From: Boswellia sacra
Taxonomy: Eukaryota > Streptophyta > Magnoliopsida > Sapindales > Burseraceae
DNA length: 64,000 bases
Direction: 5' to 3'
Assembly (NCBI GenBank): GCA_013180625.2
Contig: SNVD02013667.1
Location: 62,001 to 126,000, forward strand
The notes under the pieces were generated by a model. That model worked only from the letters and a program-made list of their open reading frames with translations, did not search any database and had not been told where the DNA came from. Below, piece by piece: positions 34,070 through 47,200 of the stretch (position 1 is its first letter; each line of letters opens with the position of its first letter). The position numbers and the translations under genes were made by a program.

Positions 34070-35099
34070 ATCATACGCATGCGTAGAGCTGCCCCCAAAG
34101 GGCTAAAGCGCCCAGATCACACGGCCCAAAACCTCTATGTATGTCTGAACGGGCCCCAAAGGCCTCTATCTGTATCACTGTCTAAGTGATCTGACTAATT
34201 GTCTGGGTATCTGGGTACTAGCTTAGTATAACATAACTACACTTTCTTATTTTTATTAAAAACTGATTTCATTTAAAAACTGCTTTATATGCTAAAATTT
34301 TCTCTTTTCAAGCAATTTATCAAAATCTGAAAATTTTATGCAAGCTAAAGCTAAAGATATTTGAATTATTTGAATTAATCCAAGACAAACATTTAAACTG
34401 ACATTTTTAAATACTTTAAGAAAATTATTGAGTCAAATGACTATAAAAACTTTAAATATCAATTCTTTCACACTTGCTCTAAATTTACAAAATATAACTT
34501 TCTGAAAAAACTAAAACGCACTTCAAATACAAAATCTGATTTTTCTTTTCTAAATGTTATATCTTTGTTCAAAACTAATTTTTAAAACTAAAATTCATGT
34601 CTACAACTAATTTGAAAACTAGCTTTGAAATATCTTAATAATTAAAAGTAAGTACAATAAATGGGTCTATCTACCCTCAAGAAATACTATAAAAACTACC
34701 TTGAATTCTTCTAAATTCGCTAAAATTCTTGATAATTCTATAAAATACTAAATAAACATAACTAAGTAAATACTAAAACATATTTCTAATTATCCAGAAA
34801 ATAAATCTTCTACTCTTTCTAAATCTTTCTAAAATATCCATAAAGTAAAATACTTTCCATCTCACTATAAGCTATAATTTATATTTTTATCTCAAAATCT
34901 AATATATCATATTTCAACTAAAATCTTTTTGACTATTCTAAATTTTTCATAATTCTGCATTCAGTCCCTACAAATTCTGGAACAGCTTTCTAAATTTGTA
35001 ATTCAGCCCCTGCTTGGGCAGTTTTAGAATTTGGCATTGTCACCCCTGCAGAATTAAATTCTACTTTCCAAAACTTTTTCTTTTTAATTTCCTATTATT

Positions 35100-35103
<4 letters not shown>

Positions 35104-35139
<36 letters not shown>
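35104..35139. repeat. (AT)n microsatellite inside the solo LTR
   Basis: Uninterrupted AT/TA run of about 18 units. Confidence 0.9.
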
Positions 35140-35142
<3 letters not shown>

Positions 35143-37935
35143 TTATCATTTTGTTAACCGAAATCACCATTTCTTCAACATATGTATTTATTTAAAGAAA
35201 ATAACCCAATACCTCAATCTTCTATACTAATTCATCTAATTATAAATGTCTCTTTTCTAATCATAAACAAAAACTTTCTACTTCCCACCAACATATAATA
35301 TATATACATTCATGCTACAACTTTCATTTTAAATTTATTTTTCTCTTGTACTCAAACTTATCGAAACAACAATTACTATATATTCAAAACTAATCTACTA
35401 GCACCATCCATAACCATCTCTTCTATCCAAAATCTAATACTTTACACACACTTATTTTCAAAATACATAAATCATCATTATCTATTCTAAAAACTTTTAA
35501 TATAACTCAATTAATTAACCTAATAACTTAAATCATATGAAAAACCATAAATTTAATACACTTTAATATAATATGAAATTCTCAAAATATAATCCACTCA
35601 CTAATTTGGTTGTATAACTCGGTTAGCTCGGATTCGATTCCAAAATCAACATTCCACATAGTTGGCCACATCCTTCAACAAAGAATTTATCCTTCATTAT
35701 CCTAACATCATAAAAGAGCTCATCACATCATATTCAATTGATAATCAACTTGAATGTTTAAAATTTCCAATATCCAACTTCATATCTTAATCCAATCAAT
35801 CCTAATTAACTCCATTTCCAAACTTCTTAAACAGAATAGTTCTTGCTCTCTGATTTTTAATAAATAACTGACTTGTCAAAATGGTCTAAGATTTTATACA
35901 TACCTTCTACACATACATATCTAATACCGTATAAAATTTCATAGCATTATAAGTTCATTAGGTACCTCAAAATATTCATATTTCCAGATACAAAAATTCT
36001 GTAAATAAATTTCTAGAACTGACCTCTCCCTATTCCAAAATATATGATAATTCGAAATAAATTCATAAAATCACAAAACTTTCCAGATTTAAATTAAACA
36101 TATACACAAACTCGTATCCCAAATTTCATAATTTTTGAAGACCTCTAGATACCTCAAATCGTTTACCCAAAACTGATTTTCTGTAGAAAAACTGAATTTC
36201 CAGTAATAAATAATAAACTTCGAAAATTCATATAAAATTGTATACTCAACATTTTTTAATGATTCTAACTTTGAACAAATCCTTATAATGTCTATTTTAA
36301 AATATATAAATTTGAGAATCAGATTCAAAGTCAATAAATTACAAAAATTTTCGGATTTGCTACTGTTCACAAAACCCTAAATTTCCATAATTATCATCAA
36401 AACTTAAAATTCCTTAAAACAAATTCCATAAAAATCAAGAAGAGTGTGAAATACCTTCAATAATACTTCCAATTTCATCATTGTTCTTCCTTCTCTCTCT
36501 ATCTTCTCTCTCTAAAAATTCTAAAACATCCAAATGTTTCTTTAAATTTCAATTTTCTTGCATGAAATACACAAAAGTAACTTAATATTGATGGAATTAT
36601 AAAAATTACCTGATTTTTTTCTTCTCCAACAGCCCCAAAAATTCTCTCCCCTCTTTTCCCCCTTCACTCCCATCAGTCTTCTTCTCTTCTCCCTCTCTAG
36701 ATTTTTCTTTTTTTTTTGTCTTATAATTAATTGAATAAAAGAGAAATGGGCTGAGTATTATAAAAAAAAAACATAGTCTGGGCTTCCTGTAATTAGCCCA
36801 AAGAATGGGCTGTTTCAGAATCACTGTTGAGGCCATTATAATATATTAATTAGAATCATTGGATTGACAAAAATTAAATTAGAAAAATCAAAAAACAAAT
36901 ATAGTAAATAATTTGAAAGGAAAGGAATATTATTTTTTTTCCTATGTTTTAAGTTCTATATTATTTGTTTCTTGTAGTGATGTCCTGTACATATTTAAGA
37001 TATTGTTAAAAAAGTCGAATTTATATGGATACAGTAAAATACATTATTTACCCTGTGTTATAGTACATCATTTATTAAAGGAAAGACAAATTTCCTACTT
37101 GCTCATATTTTTATGTTTAGTTAAAAAAATTCATTCCACTTGTTAATAATTCTTTTGCCTAAAAAATACCTCACCTTGTTAAAATCCTATTACGGCAAAT
37201 CTCCTGAGAGATAAGTAATTATTTTCAATAATATAGTATGCTTGCTTACCAAATATTATTTTATTACATGATCATAATTATGTTGATTTACTGTTTATAA
37301 TTTCATTTCTAATGAAATCAACTTATAATGAAGTTTAGCTAAAAGAATCATATGCAGAAGTAATTATTTTTAATAAAATCAACTCAGTATATAGCAATCT
37401 TAATCAACTAGCATAATTGAAAAAATAATACTGAGCTAAATACATGTATGATAAATTATGGTTTAATTTGTATCTGAACTTACAGTTTGAAGCCTTTGAG
37501 TAGTGCGTTGCAGCCGCTGGGTCTGATCTTTCACGTGAGTTTTAAATCTGTCTTCGATGGGTAGCCAGAGGATTTCTTTCCTGTGTGCAAAGGCGAAGAA
37601 CTTTGCATGCTCTTATTTATATTTATTTACTCTTCAGTGCCCAAGTCTAGCTAGTCAACAAAGTAATGTGAAAAGAAGTGTTGTCATAAGAAAAAAGGGG
37701 ATCATAAAGCATGACACTAGCACATGCTGCCCCATTACCACGATGCTTCGTTGATAAAATTAAAGCAGTTTGCAGCCTCTTTTTCCGATCACTTTCTCAA
37801 AGTCATGTAGAAAATTCAAAGTCTTCGATTACATTTTCTACGAAGCTCTGTCCTCTTTATATATGATAACCACTTTTAGTTACATACGACAAAAAAAAAA
37901 AAAAAAAAAGAGCATCAACGAAGAAAATGATTAAT

Positions 37936-38119
37936 AATTATCTTCTAATCCTCAATTTTAACCAAAAATTTGAAATATTTTTATTAAGATTTGTTATTGT
38001 TAAGAATTACTTGAATTAAAAACTTAATTTATGAGGTCTTATATATATATGGTCAAAAGAATTCTTATATATATATACAAATTTAGCGATCCATAAATTA
38101 AGTAGATATTTTGTTACGG
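37936..38119 (+). repeat. Dispersed 180-bp repeat, copy B1
   Basis: Block B counterpart of the repeat at 6209-6390, followed by the same AT-rich run. Confidence 0.8.
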
Positions 38120-38780
38120 ATTTATATATATATATATATATTTGTCAATCACAAGTCTTTCTTTGTACATATCTTAAAAATTTAGTTTTTTTTTTTAATC
38201 CTATTTAAATATTACTTTTCTACCTAAATTAAGATTTGTCAATTCCAAAACTTCATTCTTAGCAATAAAGATTATCCCTGCTTTAAGCTTAAAGATTACT
38301 AGAGTCAGTAAGTTAGCCTAGAAAATTATAAAGAGGTTCGATTTATGCCACAATTCAAGTTAGTGGACAATGTTCTATTTTATTATAAATTAAGAAATAT
38401 AAAAAGATATAATTATTGGGACAACTCAAGTTAGAAAAGGTAAATTCCCCATCAATAACCTTGATTAAGAAAATATAGGGTAGGATACAAGACTACAAGA
38501 AGGGAGAGGATATATATGAAGAAAATTGAGAAATAACTCAAATTAAGGGTTTTTCTTGATAAATTATTTTATTCAAAAAATTTATATTTTATAAATCTGT
38601 TTGACATTTGTGAGTGTTTGATGAATACATTTAACAATATCTAATAATGTTTAATAGTATCTTATACTTGATTGATGATCATGAGATACAAATTTTTAGA
38701 AAAAAAAATTACGTTTACAATTCACAAATAAATTTGAATTATTTCTGAATCTTTTTATGTTTGTGTATGTATGTGTGTGT

Positions 38781-38783
<3 letters not shown>

Positions 38784-38816
<33 letters not shown>
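38784..38816. repeat. (TA)n microsatellite
   Basis: TA run of about 16 units. Block A has a TGTA-rich run at the equivalent site (7029-7064), so the locus has changed motif between copies. Confidence 0.85.
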
Positions 38817-38819
<3 letters not shown>

Positions 38820-40077
38820 TATCTTACTGGAATATGAAATGAGATTGTAAATAGCCGTGGGGCCGTGTTAAATGAGAGGAGAGATTAAAGAATTGAATTG
38901 AACAAAGTATGTGAGCAAAGGCAGTAAAGAGGAGATGGAAGAAGGAGAGACGAAGCTCACAGGTGTTTTCGTTCACAATACAACAAGGTAAATGAGATTT
39001 TACATGGAAGCTCTCCACCGACAGGCCGTCCAATCAGAAGATGAAAAATGTGCAAATAAAGAGCATTTACGTGGTGTAATATCCCCCACTTGTCACTCCT
39101 CCAACAGTACCCTATAAAACAAAAGTGGTTTTAACGCGTGCCCTATAACCTTTACAGCGGACTACTTTTATGTAAAATATGTATATTTTAGCGCCTGCAA
39201 ACTGCACTCCTCATATTTAAGAAGAAATCACTGTTATATTGTAAAAGTTGGACTATAATACTCATTTTACAGTTCCTATAATACCCATCCACAAAAACAA
39301 ACAAATAATACTCTAAACTCCCACCAAACCAAAACTTAAGGCGTTTGGCGAACAAGCTCTAGACTCCACTGCCTTCTTCAGGGGGTTAAGTTGAATTCTG
39401 GTTTGAATTGGTATAGATGCTGTGTTTGTGACCGTGTGTGTATTGGATTAGCAAGGAGTGTCCACGTTTTATGGGTTTTGTGAGCGAGAAATCTGAGCAT
39501 TGAAACAGGGATGTGAGGTCTTGCCCAAAATAGTGGTAAAATAGGAATTGCATACAAGAATGTATTTCACTCAATATATTCTTTGAAAGTTGTCTGAAAG
39601 TGGGGTCTATATTTTACTAAATGTAAAAATGGGGTCCGGCTAGCCAAAACCAGGGGGTTCCTGGTGATTCCCCAATAAAATAAATAAAGAATGACAGTAG
39701 CACATGCTACGCTTTTTCTACGTTGCTTCGTCGATAAATTTTGGAATAGTTTGCGGCCTTGTTTTTCCAACACTTTCTCAGAGTTAGAGGCGAGTCTATA
39801 TATGAAAATGACATTTGTGAATAAAAATGCACAGTTATCCCTTGTTTTTTAAAACGTTAAAAACGGGAAACGGAGAAACGAAAACGAAATCGAACGCAGC
39901 CTTAAAAGTTGACCAAGCGTGCACTCGAGTCAGTCATCGCATCCGCTTTTGCGTTTTGTTTTCCTCTCTCCTTCTGTTTTTTTTTTTTTTTTGGTCGTAT
40001 ATAATTAAAAATAGTTATTATATATAAAGGAAACAGATTTTCATAGAAAATATATTTGAAAACTTTAGTGATAAATA

Positions 40078-40255
40078 GTGATCTTCTAATTTGAAATTTT
40101 AATCAAAAGTTTCAAAAACTTTTATTAGGATTTGTTAGTGTTAAAATTACTTGAATTAAAAAGTTAATTTATAAGGTCTTATACATATATGGTCAAAAGA
40201 ATTCTGATCTATACAAATTTAGCCATTGACGAAATTAAGTAGATATTTTGTTATG
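40078..40255 (+). repeat. Dispersed 180-bp repeat, copy B2
   Basis: Block B counterpart of the repeat at 8315-8495. It is followed by the same 350-bp non-coding stretch that follows the A2 copy. Confidence 0.8.
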
Positions 40256-40916
40256 GTTTTTGATACTAGGTCCGTGTTTTCCCTTTATTGGATGAGAATT
40301 ACAAGACCACCGCTACCTATGTCAGTGGATGTGTGTAGGCTGCCCAGAGAGTAATGCGGTCGCCTTTTGAAGTTGATAGATGTGTCCTTCATGGAACCTT
40401 CAGGCCCACAGACTGTGGATGTCGTGTACAATCCCAATTTTAGGCATTTTGCTTGGCACGGTATACCTTTTCGCAATTACCTTTGGAGCCTGGCCATATT
40501 TGGGCTTGCTTATCTTATTCATTTAGAGCATTGTATGGAGCCTGTAGTGACTAACCATTTGGGCCAGTTGGTACCAACTTTAGGCCCCCATTAACCAATT
40601 TTGTGGCCCATCGGCTTGGTCCCAAATCTAGTAATAACAAGGATAAAATAATAATGAAAAATATTTTTTCCTCCTCTCTTTTAGCTTTCAGTCAAATAAC
40701 AAGAAAACTCATTCCTTCAATCATATCAACAAAACTTTGCCCTTTTCCAAACGAAATAGAAAAGATATTGTAATTTGGTTTAAATTGATGCCATGATTAA
40801 GAATAAAGGAAAGGACTTGAAAGAGTAAATGTTGATAATATTATTAAATCCACAACACTAACATTTAACAATGAAAAATGATAACTTATGCTTATGCTAA
40901 GTTGCGGTTGTGTTTC

Positions 40917-41206
40917 CAAGAGCAGACGCAAGATTGAATTTTTTGGGGGTAAAGTTATTTTAAAAAATTAAAAAAAAAAAAAAGTGGAACGTAAAAGTTG
41001 TTTTTGGCAATTGAAGTTTTGGTTTTGGAGCTTGTCAACTTTTTAATTTCCAAAAAATAAAAAAAAGTGTTAGTAAATAAGAGAGGGAAAAAAAAACTCA
41101 AATGGGTGTATAATGAAAACTATAATTTTTTTTTAATCTAACCGGAGGAGAGGAGAGAAAGAGGAATTGATATAATATTAAAGAAAGTGTTCATACTAAA
41201 ATTCGA
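40917..41206. mobile_element. Truncated hAT-type element, left half in block B
   Basis: Matches the left part of the 9139-9783 element, beginning CAAGAGCAGACGCAAGATT after the remnant target sequence TGTGTTTC. The right half and about 450 bp beyond it are missing. The junction reads ATTCGA then ACCTTTCTTT near 41206. Confidence 0.7.
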
Positions 41207-44200
41207 ACCTTTCTTTACCAGTGCAAATAAAGTGTTTGTGTCAATAATTAATACTACTCATCCATAATTTTTTTTTAATTTATATCTTAAACAAAGTAGA
41301 ATTAATTAGTAATTGATAAGTGTGGATAGTATTGTTATATAATGAATGTGAAGTAACCTTAAATTAATATCATATTCAAGGGTATTATTTGCGATAAAAT
41401 TTTAAAAGGTGCAACATTACTCTTTTGTCAATGTAATTTATAAAAATTTAAGTGAAATCAATTGAGTTTTTAAGTATCCTCTAACACATTTTCATACGGT
41501 TTTGAAATTAATTTTAATTGTACATTTTATGAATTTTTAGAAGATAATATCATCTTCTCCCACGGGACCAACTAGATTTATTTAATAACAACAAATGGAT
41601 CCTCGCGAAGTTGAAAATTTTATCACATCTGGCTCATATTATTACTTTGTTATTTTAATTTATATAAAATGCAACATTTTTCGAATAAATTGTGAGAGCA
41701 TTATTAAAAAAAAAAAAGTTGTATCATGAGTTTTGGCACGAACATGTATAGTCATTTGCCTTTCTTGTTTTTATTTGATCATATATATGTAATTTAATAA
41801 TTTTACTTTATAATCCGATAAAGTTTGATATTCTGTTTTAAGTTCCCTTTTTGTATTATTTAGGCTCATTAATGTTAAAGTGTTTGTTTCATTTGAATTA
41901 TTCTAATTTTAACTAACCAGTCCCTAGAAATCTAAATTCAGATTTATATAAATTGATCTTGACTTCTATGAATAAACCTATTTGTCTTCAGTAACATTAG
42001 AAAGAAAATTTTGCGTGTTTTCATCAGTTGTTCTACAGCTATATTTATATATTAATTTTAATAGAAGTTTTGTTTAGATTTTAAGAAGATTAATTAAGAA
42101 TATGCATGGATCAATTTGAATATAATAATTAACTAGTATAGTCAAGCAGAAAGGTGCTTGAAAAATCACTTGACTAGATCTATTAAGTTCTGCAATTGGG
42201 TCGAACCCAAATCCATATGTACCGCCATTCGTAATCAAATTTAGCCCAGCTTAATTAGTAACTTAATCTTATTATTTTTGGCTATGTTAAAAATAATTAA
42301 TTATGAAGGGCTAAGCATCTCTGATAAAGTAAGCTATATTCTTACACTGAAAAGTTTTTAGATTGAACAATTTTAGAAAGAGTGTTTTAGTTAACTCCAT
42401 TTTTATCTCATTAGTCACCATCTCAAATTTAAATAAGCATACAATTGTAATAAAAATAAATAAATAAAATAATCCATATTGAGTTCATAAATTTAACAAA
42501 AAGAAGATAAATTCCTTTTTATATATCCTTATCCATTTTCCCTATTTTCTTTTCAATCCTATCAATGACTAATCTCTATTAAGTTTGTGGTTTTACCTAA
42601 AAACTTAAGCTAGTAGGTGTGGGGTTATCATTAATTTTATATTTAGAAAACGTAAGGCCTTGCAAGTAAGGGACGTATTAAAGTATTGAAGTAGAAAATG
42701 AATGTTAAGTCTACACCTATTAGTTTAAGTGTTTAGGTAAAGTGACAAACTTAACAATTTCATACTCTCTCTTATACCACCCTTCTCTTTCTCTCTCCCA
42801 TTTCTATATTTTTTCTTCTCAAACTAATTAAAATTTATTTATCATTTTAAATTTCAATTAATCGCATAACCCTAGATCTAATTGACATCAAATCATCCAT
42901 TTTTCTTTCTCTCTCCTTATCAAAAATCATAATTAAGAAATATTTGATTGATCATTTTTTTATATGAACTTGGAAAGTTAAAAAACAATTGATTATCGTT
43001 AAAACCATTATTATTATTATTATTATTATAAATGTATCATTGATAGTATTGTTTAAAAGGCTGAAAAAAACTAAAAGATTAAATAATATTTAATTAGAAA
43101 TTAAATGACAATTTAATTAAGCTTCTATCAAATAAGAGATGGCGGTTCATGAGATAAAAAAAGAGGGAGTTAATTAAAAATTAAATGATAATTTAATTAA
43201 ACTTATCATGAATATGTTTGAAATTAAATTTGAGTTTAGTGAAAATTTGTCTAAATTATAATTTTATCTTTATTAAATAAAAGTTGGGCCATTGAAATGA
43301 AAAATGAGGGCTCAAAAAAAAAACAATATTGCTTGGTCTGAACCCGGTTAGAGTGGTTTGGATTTGTATTTCATGAAAATGAGTTTTGGGCTTTCCAAAA
43401 TAATCCGACCCGATTGGTTCAGTTATCAAATGATCACCTTCTATCAACCCACAATAAGTCCATGTTGCATGCAATGAACCTTTGAAAAATTTTCGTTTGA
43501 ATAGTGTCTTTTTTATTCTTTTCATCTTTAAAGATGCTAAAAACACTGTAATTTTTTTTTTTTAACGTAAGTTGTAATAGTTTGTAAGATGTTAAAAAAG
43601 TGTTCTATATCTATTAAATATTTGAAGTCTTACGCTAAATATTCGAAGGCTTACGCATGTACATAGGACTTAAAGCAGTCAGCTAATCTTTTAGTGTCAT
43701 ATCAGTATCATGTGATGTATACGCGATAAGATTACACCTTTTAATATCCAAAACATTTTCCTATTGAATTAACCCAAATCCCTTTTCATGTTTTTATTAT
43801 TTTTTAAACTGTAAGTTTAGAGAGCAATTAGTCTCGTGAGCCTCCCATAAGGTTTGCTGAAACCAAACTTGGTTGCCTATGGTTTTTATAAGCCTCTCCA
43901 AATTGTTATGCTAAAAGTGACTTGTAGCAAAATGGAAACGTATTATTAATCTCGCTACCTACCCGCACCTAATACAATTACACTACTTCATAATTAAAGA
44001 CTCCACCACTTGCCCATGACTAATTAATGAATTTCAAGACAATGGATCACCACTCATTCAACAAGGTTGGGCTATCTCCAAGTTGGGTAGCTTCATTCAA
44101 TGGATATCTTGGATTTGCTTCTCAATTATAATGTGTTCAAGTCTTTTACCCAAACAAAAAAAGAAAAGTTGGGATTAGACTACTCTTCAATTCACCTTAT

Positions 44201-47200
44201 AAGCTATGGCCCATATAATATATGTACAGAAACATGCATCCTCCTTTACCATTAAAAGCGAAACATATGAATCATCTTAATGAGAGCAAAAGTCTACAAC
44301 TCTACATGCATGCACGCACTATTGGCCTCATATATTTCCTATCCCACAAATCTAACCATTCAATTCAATCCATGGCACAAAAGGATTGGTCATTAGACGA
44401 CTACCTTTCCATATCGGAAATAAATTATTTAATCAAACATCTTTGAAAGTTGCTTAACATCTCTTTTGGGTCACTCATAATGTTGAATTTGAATTTTCGA
44501 CGCCTTGATTTCTGAACTTGTTTCTTAAACGATACTCACAATTTACATGCTTGGAGTGGTTAGGGTTGAGATGATTTTCCAGTCACTCTAATATATTTCA
44601 TGTAGACTTTTTGTTGAAAGCATTTAATCCGATTCGACGAAGTCATAGAAAAGTCTTCGACAAAATGAGTACAATACGTATACGTCTCTCATAATCGGTA
44701 TACGAAAAGTTTCACATATTATGATCAAATAGGTGTTATATATATACACACACGTAATGTTTAGAAGACATGATTTTAATTCTTAAAATACAAGATACAT
44801 TTCCTCTACAATTTCATGAATTACACTTGGACACTTGGACACTTCACACTTGTGATTGTGAACATTTCCATAATGCATTCACTTGCCTCTCTTTGAAGAG
44901 TTAAGAAAATTGAAGGAAACAATATAGAAGAAGAAAATAATGAAAGATAGTATTTAAGAAAGTGAAAGTTTTAAGAGAAGCTCAATATGGGAATTACTTG
45001 AATTGTTAGATATTGAAGAGACAAGAAATCACAATGGTTTGGAAATGTCAAAATAGAGCGAGGTGGGTGTGTTTGGCGTTATGTGGAAAGGGGAATAATG
45101 ATTGGTGTAGAGGGTAGTGAAAATTAATGGGTCATGGATAGGTCGTAACTCGTAAGTTTGTGAAACATGATTTAAGTGCAATAAGAGTAATGTTACTTAT
45201 ACATATTACTTATAAAACTCATTCTTACAAAGTGAAGCGGCATCTCTATATGATTACTATATCACCAATATTAATTAATATCATTTATTACTAACATATA
45301 TTATCTAATTAATATATTTATTTATCAAATTATATCACGCCACCTCAGTTTGTATTTGTGAATTTGTATAAATAATTTATAAATATAACGATACTATAGC
45401 AATAATTATGCATCATCCACAACATGGCATCATGTATATAATAGTATATTATCATCATAATAGATGCCATCGTGGGGAAAAGCCACTAACCTACAAACAC
45501 TCACAGGAGGTATTTTCACCCACATTGAATTTCCAAGTGGGGTTGTGAAAACTTCTCATTCTTTAATTAATTTGATTGTGTCCACCACCAATTGTTGTCC
45601 TAGCTAGTTGTTGTTTTCATAGCGTTGAGTTGATCATGAACTCCCACCTTTATCCACATTGCCATCTCTTCTTTCGGAGTTTGAGACTACAACCTCTCAT
45701 TTATTTAACAATTGATTCACATTATCAATTTTATATAATATACATAATAGTATAAAACAATTCATGGAACCAATAATTATCATTTTTTAATTAGAATGTT
45801 CTTAATTTATTATCAACTAACTTTGATTAATCCAATGATATTATGTCTTGCGTATGTTTACATAACATTCATTTATTGTATAAATTGATTGTACGTATGA
45901 TATTATATTTAACTACTAAATTCAGGTTATTTGCCAAACTTAGTAGGCCGTTCGTTTAATTTAGTTTATACTTCGTTTAAAACTAAGTTAAAGTCTTAGA
46001 CCCCACAAATAATATTCAACAGCTTATGTTACAAAAATCAATTAAACATGTTACAGAGAGAAGTTTGTTTTTTAGTGCTTGCACCGATAATTTAAGAATA
46101 TGACAATTGTAGTGGGAAATCCATTAGTGTTTCACACTCAATCATGAAACTAGATGTCAAGGATTTCCACATAGAATCAATAATTTTGAACACCCTTTAA
46201 GGAACACAAGGTTGAGGCAATAGACAACACCAATAATTAGTGGATGCTAGGGATTCTAGATAGATTTTTTCGAAAAAAAATTTCATATGTTTTGGTTTAG
46301 ATTATGACAAATTTTTGTTTGTAAAATAAAGAATAAAGGTTATTGATGATATTGGTCACAAAGCGTTATAATAGACTAATATCCAATTATGAACTTTTAA
46401 ACTAACAAGGTCTTATCAAAATTCTAAATATCAACCACAAATTAAGTTACATTAATCGATCAAAACAAACATGAAATTAATCTTGACATAACCTCTATAT
46501 GTCATGGGTCACAATTGTCAAATACAAGTTGGTGTCTTTTAATTTTATAATTCTTATAGATAAAGATAAATGACTCGACCTCGGATTTTGTCATATCTAA
46601 ATTCTTTAGTTAAGATTAAGAAAATGTAGAGTTGTCAAAATTACTTTATAATATAAAACAAACTTAAACTAAATTAATATATGTACATCAATATTGTATT
46701 TATGCCAACCGCATATTGTAGTAGAAGAAACCTAAACGTCAAAAGAAAATAATGACAAAGGGGACCATTCAAATTAATGTAATTAATTTCCTATTTAAAA
46801 AACATCCATATAGAAACTTCTTTAATTAATTATTGGCCCTCTTGTCAATTGAATAGAGTTGAAGAAATTGTTAGTCTTAATTTGCACACAAGTTGTAGCT
46901 AATGGAATCATGGAAAAAAATGCATTTATATATGTCCATAATTAATTAGGATGTTACGTAAATCAAACTCAATCAAGGGTTTTAGTTGAAGACGATGACT
47001 AATAATTTTTGCAACCTGTGTCAACAAGGTTCGAACATTAGTCTTGTAAAATTCAGTAACTACAATTGGATTCGTCACCATTGAAGTACTTTAATATGGC
47101 GTTGATAATTAAGTGAGATTCTACTTTGTTTTTAATAATTCGAAGAAGAGGTTCCACTTTAATATTCGTATCTATCATCTATGCGTCATAAAATCTGTAG

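Larger units (their letters stand above)
33240..36817. mobile_element. Solo LTR, 3578 bp, probably Ty3/Gypsy
   Basis: Starts TGACACGACCC and ends GGGCTGTTTCA, with the TG..CA ends of LTRs, flanked by a perfect 5-bp target duplication GAATC (33235-33239 and 36818-36822). The same site is empty in block A (near 5415-5422). No gag or pol frames, no primer-binding site and no second LTR lie inside, so it is a single long LTR left by recombination. It contains three copies of an ACCTGG(C/T)GAGATCTA repeat (33943-34069) and a TA microsatellite (35104-35139). LTRs of this size and the ACGACCC start recall long-LTR Gypsy lineages such as Tekay/Del; the clade is inference. Confidence 0.9.
32568..36826. 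mobile_element. Degenerate hAT-like remnant in block B, split by the solo LTR
   Basis: Block B copy of the remnant at 4753-5424, starting CAGGGGTGGAGCC. Its right end (GGCTGAATC then ACTG) is interrupted at 33239/33240 by the LTR and resumes at 36818. Same low-confidence hAT assignment as in block A. Confidence 0.4.
36827..40916. other. Non-coding upstream DNA of TNL-B, right of the solo LTR
   Basis: Continues the collinear match to block A (5425-9138). About 250 bp at 36940-37195 is absent from A. A putative leader exon matching 5804-5935 lies at 37480-37616 on the minus strand. The stretch 39107-39255 replaces 7350-7725 of block A. No gene is supported. Confidence 0.55.
28447..44400 (+). 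repeat. Segmental duplication block B
   Basis: Partner of block A in the same orientation. It is longer mainly because of the 3578-bp solo LTR at 33240-36817 and about 250 bp around 36940-37195 that is absent from A. It lacks the A segment 9415-10240. The right edge lies near 44400, where A and B stop matching. The left side of the copy runs off the window start in A, so its true extent is unknown. Confidence 0.9.

Noticed and set aside
33998..34189. 63-codon frame inside the solo LTR, and another at 36606-36836
   Set aside because: Within non-coding LTR sequence. No gag, pol or other similarity, and one crosses the tandem repeats.
33240..36817. Possible tandem-repeat or CRISPR-like array in the ACCTGG(C/T)GAGATCTA repeats
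   Set aside because: Only three imperfect copies without regular spacers, in a plant LTR. This is ordinary LTR internal repetition.
44222..44446. 74-codon plus-strand frame near the end of block B
   Set aside because: Not open in the matching part of block A, and no family resemblance.
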